From NCBI RefSeq assembly GCF_900115265.1, contig NZ_FOVU01000016.1, positions 37,550-101,549 on the forward strand: a stretch of 64,000 nt of DNA, read 5' to 3'. The DNA comes from Bradyrhizobium sp. Ghvi. Its GTDB lineage: Bacteria > Pseudomonadota > Alphaproteobacteria > Rhizobiales > Xanthobacteraceae. The notes beneath the pieces are model-generated. The model was not told where the DNA came from. It made no database searches and saw only the letters and a list, made by a program, of their open reading frames with translations. Shown here in pieces: positions 17,307-24,043 of the stretch (position 1 is its first letter; every line of letters starts with the position of its first letter). The translations under genes were made by a program, and so were the position numbers.

Positions 17307-17563
17307 GAACAATGCGTCCCCGAGTTCCGTGGATTGAACCACTTGGTTTTGGGGCGCCGCACGTGGCTTGATCTGCCGCATGTCACAGCCTTCACGCCGG
17401 GAGCTCAATCCCGTGTGTGGTCGCTCGATTTCCTGATGTTCGAATCGAAAAGTGCTGCGCCGCCCGATTCGAGTATGCGCCAAAGTCGCGAAGCTTCAAT
17501 GGGAGACGCGAAGGAATTCGCAGCTGTTGCGCGAGCGTCACGCAAAACGCTTTGGGCAAGCGC

Positions 17564-17794
17564 TCAGATCGGTCGATCGCAGGATGCGTCGGCCTGTTCC
17601 ATGTCATCAGCCGCAAGCGCAGCGGCGTGTTCCTCGACAGCGGTGATGCCCTTCGCCGTGAGCTCGAACAGATCGCCGTCCTTCATCACGTAGCCGTCCG
17701 CGATCAGTTCGCCGATCTTGCCGTGACGATCGTCGGCGAAGGCGACGGACTGGCTGATGTCCTTGAGGATCGAAAGCTGTTCATCCCGCAACAT
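17564..17794 (-). CDS. Small conserved hypothetical protein
   Basis: 76 residues, starting MLRDEQLSILKDISQ, soluble and acidic, with a winged-helix-like pattern (GKIGELIADGYVMKDGDLFELTAKG). GGAGG lies 8 nt before the ATG at 17794, so the longer upstream reading is not needed. It sits between two paralogous secreted Cys-rich genes on the same strand. The pattern ELIADGYVxKDGDLFELTAKGI resembles the C-terminal half of MarR/PadR-type domains, but it is too short to call a regulator. Function unknown. Confidence 0.7.
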   Translation of the reverse strand: MLRDEQLSILKDISQSVAFADDRHGKIGELIADGYVMKDGDLFELTAKGITAVEEHAAALAADDMEQADASCDRPI

Positions 17795-17829
17795 CGCTTC
17801 GTCCTCCATTCGCCGGGATCGCCGGATCC

Positions 17830-18075
17830 TCACATGCCGTGGCTCTGAAATACCTTGCTGCAGGATCGCGACAGCTTGGCGCGGTGGGCTTGCAGACAGC
17901 TCTGCACCGCACCATCGTTGCCGAGATCCTTGCGGCACAGCCGAGAGGCGTCGCGCGAGCAGGCGTTCTGCTCCTGTGGCGTGCCCATATGACCTTGTGC
18001 GAAGGCGGGTGCGCTGGACAGGCCGCCAAGGGACAGGAGGGTGATCGTCGCCAGCAAGAACACTTTACGAGACAT
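17830..18075 (-). CDS. Small secreted cysteine-rich protein (paralogue of 17031-17306)
   Basis: 81 residues from the ATG at 18075 (MSRKVFLLATITLL), supported by GGAG six bases upstream. The signal peptide ends at PAFAQ. The mature chain carries NACSRDASRLCRKDLGND, then SCLQAHRAKLSRSCSKVF: the same C-x7-C ... C-x10-C arrangement and RLC motif as the neighbouring 91-residue protein. Probably a small disulfide-bonded periplasmic protein; function unknown. Confidence 0.8.
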   Translation of the reverse strand: MSRKVFLLATITLLSLGGLSSAPAFAQGHMGTPQEQNACSRDASRLCRKDLGNDGAVQSCLQAHRAKLSRSCSKVFQSHGM

Positions 18076-18214
18076 CGGCCGCTCCAATCTGCCAGGTCAA
18101 TTTCAGGTGCTGTCAGAACTCGTCGCTTTGCCACTTGTTCCCTTGAAGGCCGTAACCGCTATCCAAGGTTCCCGCCGCGCTGCTATAAAAGCTCGCGGCT
18201 ATGAGGAGTCCGTG

Positions 18215-18640
18215 ATGAAACGCTATCTGGTGTTCGCGCTCGTTGGTCCCTTCGTGGGCGGCTTCCTGCTGCTGCTGACCACCACCTACCAGTCCGGCTA
18301 CTGGTCCCAGACCAGCCTCAATGAGGTCGGCAAGCTGTTCGTCGTGTTCTTCAAGAGCCTGCAATACAGCTATCTGTTCGGCTTCCTGCCCTCGCTGATG
18401 ATCGGTGCTGTCGACGACATCCTGGCCCATGTCCGGCGGATCCGGCCGGGCTTACGGATGCTGCTGGTGGGTCTGTTTGCCTTCATCCTCGCCGCGTTCA
18501 CCTACGGTTCGCGCGGGTCGGATTCGGGCGCGGTGCAGTTCATCCTGTTTGGCATGGTCGGCTTCATTCCGACGGTGATTTCATCCTGGCTCGTGCATCA
18601 CTATGTCGAGGAGCCGCAGCCGGCAGCGGCTGCGAGCTGA
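18215..18640 (+). CDS. Four-helix membrane protein of unknown function (DUF5413-like)
   Basis: 141 residues from the ATG at 18215 (MKRYLVFALVGPFVGGFLLLL), with GAGGAG about 6 nt before it. Hydrophobic segments at about 5-22, 40-65, 85-103 and 110-130 predict four membrane helices. The central motif SYLFGFLPSLMIGAVDDIL looks conserved in character. It is divergent from the Cys-rich gene at 17830-18075. I recall similar proteins as a Bradyrhizobium-type DUF; no function can be given. Confidence 0.8.
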   Translation: MKRYLVFALVGPFVGGFLLLLTTTYQSGYWSQTSLNEVGKLFVVFFKSLQYSYLFGFLPSLMIGAVDDILAHVRRIRPGLRMLLVGLFAFILAAFTYGSRGSDSGAVQFILFGMVGFIPTVISSWLVHHYVEEPQPAAAAS

Positions 18641-18694
18641 GCGCGACCGTCAGACGCGGCGCAGCAACCTTCTGCTGCGCTCGTGCGTTCCCCA

Positions 18695-19231
18695 ATGGCC
18701 ATGACCATGCCAGACGACGATATTCTCGCACCACGCAAGTTCCGTTCCGGGCCGCATTCGCGCTCTGATTTTTCCACGGGACCGATCATCGACCAGGAAG
18801 GTCATGAGATCCGCCCCGAGACGTTGGAGCAGGGCTTTCGCGAGTTTCGCTTCGAGTTCGGGCAAGGAAATCCGTTCGGCAATCTGACGCGCGAGCAGCG
18901 CATCGCGCGCTTCGAGGCGATCGCCAGACTGCTCGACGTCGCCTTCATCCTGCCGGGCACCAATATCCGCTACGGCATCGACGGGCTGATCGGCCTGATC
19001 CCTGTGATCGGCGACATCATCACCACCGCGATCTCGGTGTGGCTGGTGCGCGAGGCCCGCGCGCTCGGCGCGCCCTGGTACATCACCGCGCGGATGCTCG
19101 GCAATGTCGCAGTCGACGGAGTAGTCGGCATGGTGCCGTTCGCCGGCGATGCCTTCGACGTCATGTTCCGCGCCAACATGCGCAACGTGCGCCTGTTGCG
19201 CCGCTGGCTCGACAAGCAGCCGCGGATGTAA
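18695..19231 (+). CDS. DUF4112 domain-containing protein
   Basis: About 178 residues from the ATG at 18695 (MAMTMPDDD); nearby ATGs at 18701 and 18707 and a GTG at 18683 are alternatives. The C-terminal half is the DUF4112 pattern: LLDVAFILPGTNIRYGIDGLIGLIPVIGDIITTAISVWLV, followed by ARMLGNVAVDGVVGMVPFAGDAFDVMFRANMRN. The domain has two membrane-embedded hairpins with GxxPxxGD repeats. It begins 54 bp after the upstream membrane protein and may be cotranscribed. Function unknown. Confidence 0.88.
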   Translation: MAMTMPDDDILAPRKFRSGPHSRSDFSTGPIIDQEGHEIRPETLEQGFREFRFEFGQGNPFGNLTREQRIARFEAIARLLDVAFILPGTNIRYGIDGLIGLIPVIGDIITTAISVWLVREARALGAPWYITARMLGNVAVDGVVGMVPFAGDAFDVMFRANMRNVRLLRRWLDKQPRM

Positions 19232-19262
19232 TCTCCTCTTTGTCTCCTCTGGCTTCCCTCTT

Positions 19263-19385
19263 TCGTGTCCCGGACAAGGTGCAGCGCGTAAGCGGGGACC
19301 CAGGGTACCTTAGGGCCCGTAGATCGTGGGCCCCCGGCTCTACAGCGCATCGCCGAAGGAGCGCTGCGCTGCGTCCGGGGCACGA
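19263..19385. repeat. Intergenic palindrome (GTGTCCCGGAC / GTCCGGGGCACGAG arms)
   Basis: Outer arms near 19265-19275 and 19373-19385 are complementary with mismatches, and an inner GGGCCCGTAGATCGTGGGCCC dyad lies at the centre. It fills most of the gap after the DUF4112 gene. The arms resemble the repeat at 5343-5398. Confidence 0.6.
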
Positions 19386-19490
19386 GCGTCGCCGCTTTGC
19401 CTCCACAGCGGAAGAGGCAGAACCAAAACGCAAAAAGCGCGACAGCCTTTCGGCCATCGCGCTTCCTGCGCACATGGACTTTGCGAAAAC

Positions 19491-19778
19491 TTACGCCGCG
19501 TCGGCGTCGGTGGCCGGCGCCGGCTTGGGGCGGCGGGGCAGCGGGAAGGCTTCGCTCTCATAGAGGGAGCGGATGCCGTTCTGGTCGAAGCGGGCTTCCT
19601 CGACCTGGAGATAGGCGCCGTTCAGCGAATCCGTCGGCAACTGCTCCATCGCGAACTGCACAGCCTCGGCCGCGGTGCCGAACCGGCGATAGGTGAAGCC
19701 CGCACGCTTCTTCTTGCGGATGGCAGCGGGGAAGAGCTCGGCGGAAGTGTTGAAGTTGAACGGACGCAGTGGACGCAT
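19491..19778 (-). CDS. Small conserved hypothetical protein
   Basis: 95 residues from the ATG at 19778 (MRPLRPFNFNTSAELFPAAIRKKKRAG). GAGG lies 9 nt upstream. It has a basic N-terminus, an amphipathic middle (RRFGTAAEAVQFAMEQLPTDSLNGAYLQVEEARFD) and an Ala-Pro-rich tail. Soluble, no signal peptide, function unknown. The codon pattern fits the host. Confidence 0.75.
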   Translation of the reverse strand: MRPLRPFNFNTSAELFPAAIRKKKRAGFTYRRFGTAAEAVQFAMEQLPTDSLNGAYLQVEEARFDQNGIRSLYESEAFPLPRRPKPAPATDADAA

Positions 19779-19991
19779 GGTCAAAGACCTCGTGATCTTC
19801 TCTGGGGCTTTAAGCGCGTGGGGTTTGGGGAGGGCAGGGGCCGCAATCGAGCGGGCCCGCCACATGTCATTTTCGTCCCCTAATATAAGCCGATCTGACA
19901 GAAATGCGACCCCCGCGATGCGAGATGATGAATCCCTGCATGGCAGCCCCGCTGAGGAAATAAATAAAATAACTTCAATGACTTATATGGT

Positions 19992-20156
19992 TTACAATTT
20001 GCCAAGGAGCAGCAGGACGATCAGCACCACGAGAACGACGCCGCCGATTCCCATGCCGGAATGGCCCATGCCATAGCCATAGCCGCCGAACCGGCCGGAC
20101 ATGCCGCCCAGCAGATAGATGATCACCAGAATGATCAGGATGGTCCCGAGTGACAT
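19992..20156 (-). CDS. DUF3309-like small membrane protein
   Basis: 54 residues from the ATG at 20156 (MSLGTILIILVIIYLLGG); GGAGG lies 5 nt upstream. Two hydrophobic helices flank a Gly/Tyr-rich turn (RFGGYGYGMGHSGMGIGG), the DUF3309 layout. Function unknown; members are small inner-membrane proteins. The 130 bp downstream of it are AT-rich and hold no gene. Confidence 0.82.
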   Translation of the reverse strand: MSLGTILIILVIIYLLGGMSGRFGGYGYGMGHSGMGIGGVVLVVLIVLLLLGKL

Positions 20157-20225
20157 GGCATCCTCCCCGGCGGCCGCCGGATTGCACGCAACGGCTGCAC
20201 CGCCAGACAAGAAAAGCACATTGAG

Positions 20226-20254
20226 CCGCCGGGTTCCATGGCGGAACCCGGCGG
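20226..20254 (-). terminator. Perfect 12-bp stem-loop after msrB
   Basis: CCGCCGGGTTCC (20226-20237) pairs perfectly with GGAACCCGGCGG (20243-20254) around a 5-base loop, starting 9 bp past the msrB stop. There is no U tract, so it is at best a non-canonical terminator or a 3'-protecting hairpin. Confidence 0.45.
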
Positions 20255-20262
20255 GCGCAACC

Positions 20263-20679
20263 TTATTTCGGCTCCAGCTTCAGCGCAGCCGAATTGATGC
20301 AGTAGCGCAGGCCGGTCGGTCCCGGTCCGTCGGGGAAGACGTGGCCGAGATGACCGCTGCACTTGGAGCAGAGCACCTCGGTGCGGATCATGCCGTGCGT
20401 CGTATCCCGCTCCTCGTCGATATGGCTTTCGACGGCGGGCGCAGTGAAGCTCGGCCAGCCGCAGCCGGAATCGAACTTGGCATCGGACTCGAACAGTACA
20501 TTGCCGCAGCCGGCGCAGACATAGGTGCCGGCACGATGGTCGTGCTCATATTCGCCGGAGAAGGGGCGTTCGGTCGCCTTCTCGCGCAGCACCGCGTACT
20601 GCATCGGCGTCAGTTCGCGGCGCCACTGCTCTTCGCTCTTGATGACCTTGTCGGTGGTTTTCGTCTTGGCGTCGGGCAT
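20263..20679 (-). CDS. msrB: Peptide-methionine (R)-S-oxide reductase
   Basis: 138 residues from the ATG at 20679 (MPDAKTKTTDKVI), with GGGAG 4 nt upstream. It reduces the R epimer of methionine sulfoxide in proteins. The zinc cysteines are visible in CAGCG and CSKCSGH, the substrate region in GWPSF, and the catalytic Cys in RYCINS. No signal peptide, so it should be cytoplasmic. It follows msrA by 31 bp on the same strand, giving an msrA-msrB operon whose two products appear to act in different compartments. Confidence 0.97.
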   Translation of the reverse strand: MPDAKTKTTDKVIKSEEQWRRELTPMQYAVLREKATERPFSGEYEHDHRAGTYVCAGCGNVLFESDAKFDSGCGWPSFTAPAVESHIDEERDTTHGMIRTEVLCSKCSGHLGHVFPDGPGPTGLRYCINSAALKLEPK

Positions 20680-20710
20680 GGGTCTCCCGTTGTTTCCAGT
20701 GATCTTGCGG

Positions 20711-21412
20711 TCAGTTGGTGGCCTTGCTGGCACTCACCAGCGTCGGCTTCTCAATGTAGTTATCCGTGAACAGCTTTTTCAGGTTCTCGACCTTCGGGAT
20801 GTCGTTGTAGGCGATGTAAGGCTGGTTCGGGTGCAGGGTCAGATAGTCCTGGTGGTAGGCCTCGGCCGGATAGAACGCTTCCAGTGCCCCTACCTTGGTC
20901 ACGATCGGCTTGCTGAACACCTTGGCGGCGTCGAGCTGGGCGATATAGGCCTCCGCGATCTTCTTCTGCTCGTCGGAGGTGGTGAAGATCGCCGAGCGAT
21001 ATTGCGTGCCGGTGTCCGGTCCCTGGCGGTTGAGCTGGGTCGGGTCGTGCGCCACCGAGAAGTAGATCTGGAGGATCTTGCCGTAGGAGATCTTCTTGGG
21101 GTCGAACTTGATCTCGACCGACTCGGCGTGGCCAGTGCGGCCGGTCGATACGGTCTGATAGTCGGCGGTCGCCTTGGTGCCGCCGGCATAGCCGGAGACG
21201 GCGTTGACGACGCCGGCCGTGTGCTGGAACACGCCCTGCACGCCCCAGAAACATCCGCCGGCGAGCACTGCGGTCTGGATGCCGCTCGCGGATGCCGCGT
21301 CAACGGCAGGGGCTGGGATCACGACCGCGTCTTCCGCGGCAAGTGCCGGTGCGGCAAAGCCCAGCGATAAGGCAGCGGTGGCGGCGAGCAGGGACAGGAT
21401 GGAGCGGCGCAT
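20711..21412 (-). CDS. msrA: Peptide-methionine (S)-S-oxide reductase, exported form
   Basis: 233 residues. A Sec signal peptide (RRSILSLLAATAALSLG, cut near ALAA) makes it periplasmic, longer than cytosolic MsrA for that reason. The catalytic motif AGGCFWGVQGVFQ follows at about residue 52, then GYAGG, GHAESVEIKFDP and SVAHDPTQLNRQGPDTGTQYRSAIF. A C-terminal resolving cysteine is not obvious, so recycling may use the first Cys alone or a partner. First gene of the msrA-msrB pair, which repairs oxidised methionine. Confidence 0.96.
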   Translation of the reverse strand: MRRSILSLLAATAALSLGFAAPALAAEDAVVIPAPAVDAASASGIQTAVLAGGCFWGVQGVFQHTAGVVNAVSGYAGGTKATADYQTVSTGRTGHAESVEIKFDPKKISYGKILQIYFSVAHDPTQLNRQGPDTGTQYRSAIFTTSDEQKKIAEAYIAQLDAAKVFSKPIVTKVGALEAFYPAEAYHQDYLTLHPNQPYIAYNDIPKVENLKKLFTDNYIEKPTLVSASKATN

Positions 21413-21620
21413 GGCGGATCCTCTTTCGGAAGGCCTGACAGTCTAGGGCGATTGAGGGCGGGCGAACAGCCTGCCCGGCATTTTCAGACAGTTCAGATAC
21501 GGACGGGCCGGGCGATTGTTACAGGGAGAGCGACACGTCTCCGTGAAAAAAAGCCGCTACCCGCGGCCCGGCTTGGCGGGGTGGGGAAGTGGCGAATTGG
21601 GTTGCGGAGCCACTCAATTC

Positions 21621-21692
21621 GTCATTCCGGGGCGATGCGAAGCATCGAACCCGGAATCTCGTCATTCCGGGTTCGGGCCGCCCCGGAATGAC
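21621..21692. repeat. Intergenic nested palindrome (GTCATTCCGGGG arms)
   Basis: Outer arms GTCATTCCGGGGC and GCCCCGGAATGAC are complementary; inside, ATGCGAAGCAT forms a small hairpin and CGAACCCGGAAT pairs with ATTCCGGGTTCG. The same family as 16911-17015. It lies between msrA and the helicase gene. Confidence 0.85.
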
Positions 21693-21705
21693 GAGGTAAG
21701 CAGCC

Positions 21706-22821
21706 TCACACAACGATACTCAACCTTTTCGCCGCCCGCGTGATGCCCGTGTACAGCCACCTTGCGCGGCTGTCCTGAAACGCAAAGCTCTCGTCGAACA
21801 GCACGACGTCGTCCCATTGCGAGCCTTGCGACTTGTGCACTGTCAGCACGTAGCCGTAGTCGAACTCGTCATAGGGCTTGCGCTGCTCCCAGGCGATCTG
21901 CTCGACGCCGCCCTCGAAGCAATCGGCGCGCACCGAGACCTTCGTCACCTTGTGGCCGAAATCCTCGTCCGGCGAGAGCCGCATCGAGAGGATGCGCGAT
22001 TTCGAGCGCGAGGTGTTGCGTGACTTCACGCGCCACAGGCCGCCGTTGAACAGGCCCTTCTTGCGGTTGTTGCGCAGACATACCAGCTTGTCGCCGGCGA
22101 CCGGAAATGCGTCCTCGATGTTCTGGCGCTGCCGCACCCGCATATTGTACGCGCGGCGGGTGTTGTTGCGGCCGACCAGCACCTGGTCGGCGCCCATGAC
22201 GCGATCGGGATCGAGCTCCTTGCGCGACACCACCTCGCTCTCGCCGTAGCGGCCGATGTCGAGCTCGCGGCCCTCGCGGACGTCCATCGACATCCGCACG
22301 ATCGGATCGTCCTGGGCCTGGCGGTGCACCTCGGTGAGCATCGCGTCCGGTTCGGTGTTGGTGAAGAAACCGCCGCCCTGGATCGGCGGCAGCTGCGCGG
22401 GGTCACCGAGCACCAGCAGCGGGCAGTCGAACGACATCAGGTCGCGGCCCAATTCTGCATCGACCATCGAGCATTCGTCGATCACGATCAGCTTCGCCTT
22501 CGACGCCGGGGCATCGTCCCACAGTTCAAAGCTCGGCTGCTCCTCGCCGGATTCGCGAGCGCGGTAGATCAGCGAGTGGATTGTCGAGGCCTCGTCGCAG
22601 CCCTTGTTGCGCATGACGAGCGCCGCCTTGCCGGTGAAGGCGGCGAATTTCACCTCGCCGTCGACGCCCTCGGCGATGTGCCGCGCCAGCGTGGTCTTAC
22701 CGGTGCCGGCAAAGCCGAACAGGCGGAAAATCGGCGGCGTGCCGCCCCTGCCGGGCTTGGCCTTGAGCCAGTCGCCAACGGCCTTGAGAGCGGCATCCTG
22801 ATGCGGGGTGAACGTGGCCAT
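21706..22821 (-). CDS. ATP-dependent DNA helicase, RecD/Dda-like
   Basis: 371 residues of a compact superfamily 1B helicase. Walker A FGFAGTGKTTLARH (about 32-45), Walker B IDECSMVD, LVLGDPAQLPPI (motif III-like) and the C-terminal TVHKSQGSQWDDVVLFDES (motif V/VI region of UvrD_C_2) are present; it ends ITRAAKRLSIVV. It is much shorter than RecD or TraA and close to phage Dda in size, with no nuclease domain. It would unwind DNA in repair or replication restart. A free-standing gene, no recBC nearby. Confidence 0.9.
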   Translation of the reverse strand: MATFTPHQDAALKAVGDWLKAKPGRGGTPPIFRLFGFAGTGKTTLARHIAEGVDGEVKFAAFTGKAALVMRNKGCDEASTIHSLIYRARESGEEQPSFELWDDAPASKAKLIVIDECSMVDAELGRDLMSFDCPLLVLGDPAQLPPIQGGGFFTNTEPDAMLTEVHRQAQDDPIVRMSMDVREGRELDIGRYGESEVVSRKELDPDRVMGADQVLVGRNNTRRAYNMRVRQRQNIEDAFPVAGDKLVCLRNNRKKGLFNGGLWRVKSRNTSRSKSRILSMRLSPDEDFGHKVTKVSVRADCFEGGVEQIAWEQRKPYDEFDYGYVLTVHKSQGSQWDDVVLFDESFAFQDSRARWLYTGITRAAKRLSIVV

Positions 22822-22876
22822 GTCTGTCTTGAGGAGGGACGGAATCGAGGCGATTCGTCATTCCTCAAAACTAACC

Positions 22877-22906
22877 ATTCGCCCCGCTGGTTCAAGCGGG
22901 GCGAAT
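22877..22906 (-). terminator. Terminator-like hairpin after napC
   Basis: ATTCGCCCCGCT (22877-22888) pairs perfectly with AGCGGGGCGAAT (22895-22906), a 12-bp stem with a 6-base loop, 17 bp past the napC stop. On the minus strand GGTTAGTTTTG follows, a weak T-rich tail. The likely end of the nap transcript. Confidence 0.65.
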
Positions 22907-22922
22907 CCGGTCGCGTTCGCCC

Positions 22923-23576
22923 CTACTGCCAACCCGGAACGCCGCGCATGTCGGGCAGGTGATGGGCGATGCCCTTGTGGCAATCGATGCAGGTCTTTTC
23001 GCCTGAAAACAGGAAGCGCTGGTGCGCCACCGAAGCACGCGGCGACTGCTTGGTGATGTCCATGGAATCGGCGCTGTGGCAGTTGCGGCATTCCAGGGAA
23101 TCGTTGGCCTTGAAGCGCGCCCATTCATGGGCGGCGAGCTCGAGCCGGTGATCCAGGAATTTCTCCCGCGTGTCGATCGTGCCGAAGATCTTGCCCCAGA
23201 CTTCCTTGGAGGCCTGCATCTTGCGCGCGATCTTGTCGGTCCAGTTGTGCGGCACGTGGCAGTCCGGGCAGGTCGCCCGCACCCCCGACCTGTTGGAGAA
23301 GTGGATGGTGGACTTCAGCTCGGCGTAGACGTTGTCCTTCATCTCGTGGCAGCCGGTGCAGAATTTCTCGGTGTTGGTCAGCTCCAGCGCGGTATTGAAG
23401 CCGCCCCAGAAGATCACGCCGGCGGCAAAGCCTGCGAGCACCAGCGTGCCGAGCGCGAAGACCGTGCTCGGCCGGATCAATACCTGCCAAAGCTCGCCCA
23501 GGAAGTCCCAGCTTCGCGCGACGAAGCCGCGCTTTCCCGTCAGCTCCGCCTTTGGTTCGTCAGCGGTCGTCGTCAT
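22923..23576 (-). CDS. napC: Periplasmic nitrate reductase, membrane-anchored tetraheme cytochrome c NapC
   Basis: 217 residues from the ATG at 23576, which overlaps the napB stop as ATGA. One N-terminal TM helix (STVFALGTLVLAGFAAGVIFWGGF) anchors a periplasmic domain with four CxxCH heme sites: CTGCHE, CPDCHV, CRNCHS and CIDCHK. It takes electrons from the quinol pool and passes them to NapB/NapA. Last gene of napEDABC; a hairpin follows. Confidence 0.97.
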   Translation of the reverse strand: MTTTADEPKAELTGKRGFVARSWDFLGELWQVLIRPSTVFALGTLVLAGFAAGVIFWGGFNTALELTNTEKFCTGCHEMKDNVYAELKSTIHFSNRSGVRATCPDCHVPHNWTDKIARKMQASKEVWGKIFGTIDTREKFLDHRLELAAHEWARFKANDSLECRNCHSADSMDITKQSPRASVAHQRFLFSGEKTCIDCHKGIAHHLPDMRGVPGWQ

Positions 23577-24043
23577 CGCCGGCCACCGGGGCTTGCGCGC
23601 GACAGCAGCGTGTCGATGTCGGTGAAATCGTTGCTCACCGGCGGATTTGCGGTGCTCTGCGGCACGTGGCACTCGGTGCAGAAGAAGCGTCGCGGCGAGA
23701 TCGAGGCCAGGAACTGGCCGTCGCGGTCCATGAAGTGGGTGATCGACACCATCGGCGCCTGCGATTCCGCCGTGCGCGCCCGCGCGTGGCAGGACAGGCA
23801 CTTGTTGCCGTTGAGGTCGACCTGATAGCCGTCGATGTTGTGCGGGATGACAGGCGGCTGCTCGGGATAATTGCGCGACTCCCGCTCCGACGTGTTGCGG
23901 TTCGGCAGCATCGGCGGCGCCGGCCCCTCGTCATTGAGCGGGGTCGCGCCGCGCAGGCTGGAAGAGACCGTCTGTGCGGTCAGTGAGCTCGCGCCGGCTG
24001 CGATCGCGAACGCCAGCAGCACGATTGCGGATCGTTTCATCAT
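23573..24043 (-). CDS. napB: Periplasmic nitrate reductase, diheme cytochrome c subunit NapB
   Basis: 156 residues from the ATG at 24043 (MMKRSAIVLLAFAIAAG), overlapping the napA stop. A Sec signal peptide is followed by PPVIPHNIDGYQVDLNGNKCLSCHARA and FFCTECHVPQ, the two heme c sites, with distal axial histidines in HNID and THFMDRDG. It is the electron-transfer partner of NapA. Both gene borders overlap, so napA, napB and napC are probably translationally coupled. Confidence 0.97.
   Translation of the reverse strand: MMKRSAIVLLAFAIAAGASSLTAQTVSSSLRGATPLNDEGPAPPMLPNRNTSERESRNYPEQPPVIPHNIDGYQVDLNGNKCLSCHARARTAESQAPMVSITHFMDRDGQFLASISPRRFFCTECHVPQSTANPPVSNDFTDIDTLLSRASPGGRR

Noticed and set aside
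20711..21412. MsrA-MsrB fusion
   Set aside because: Separate stops and starts, 31 bp apart, with their own ribosome binding sites.
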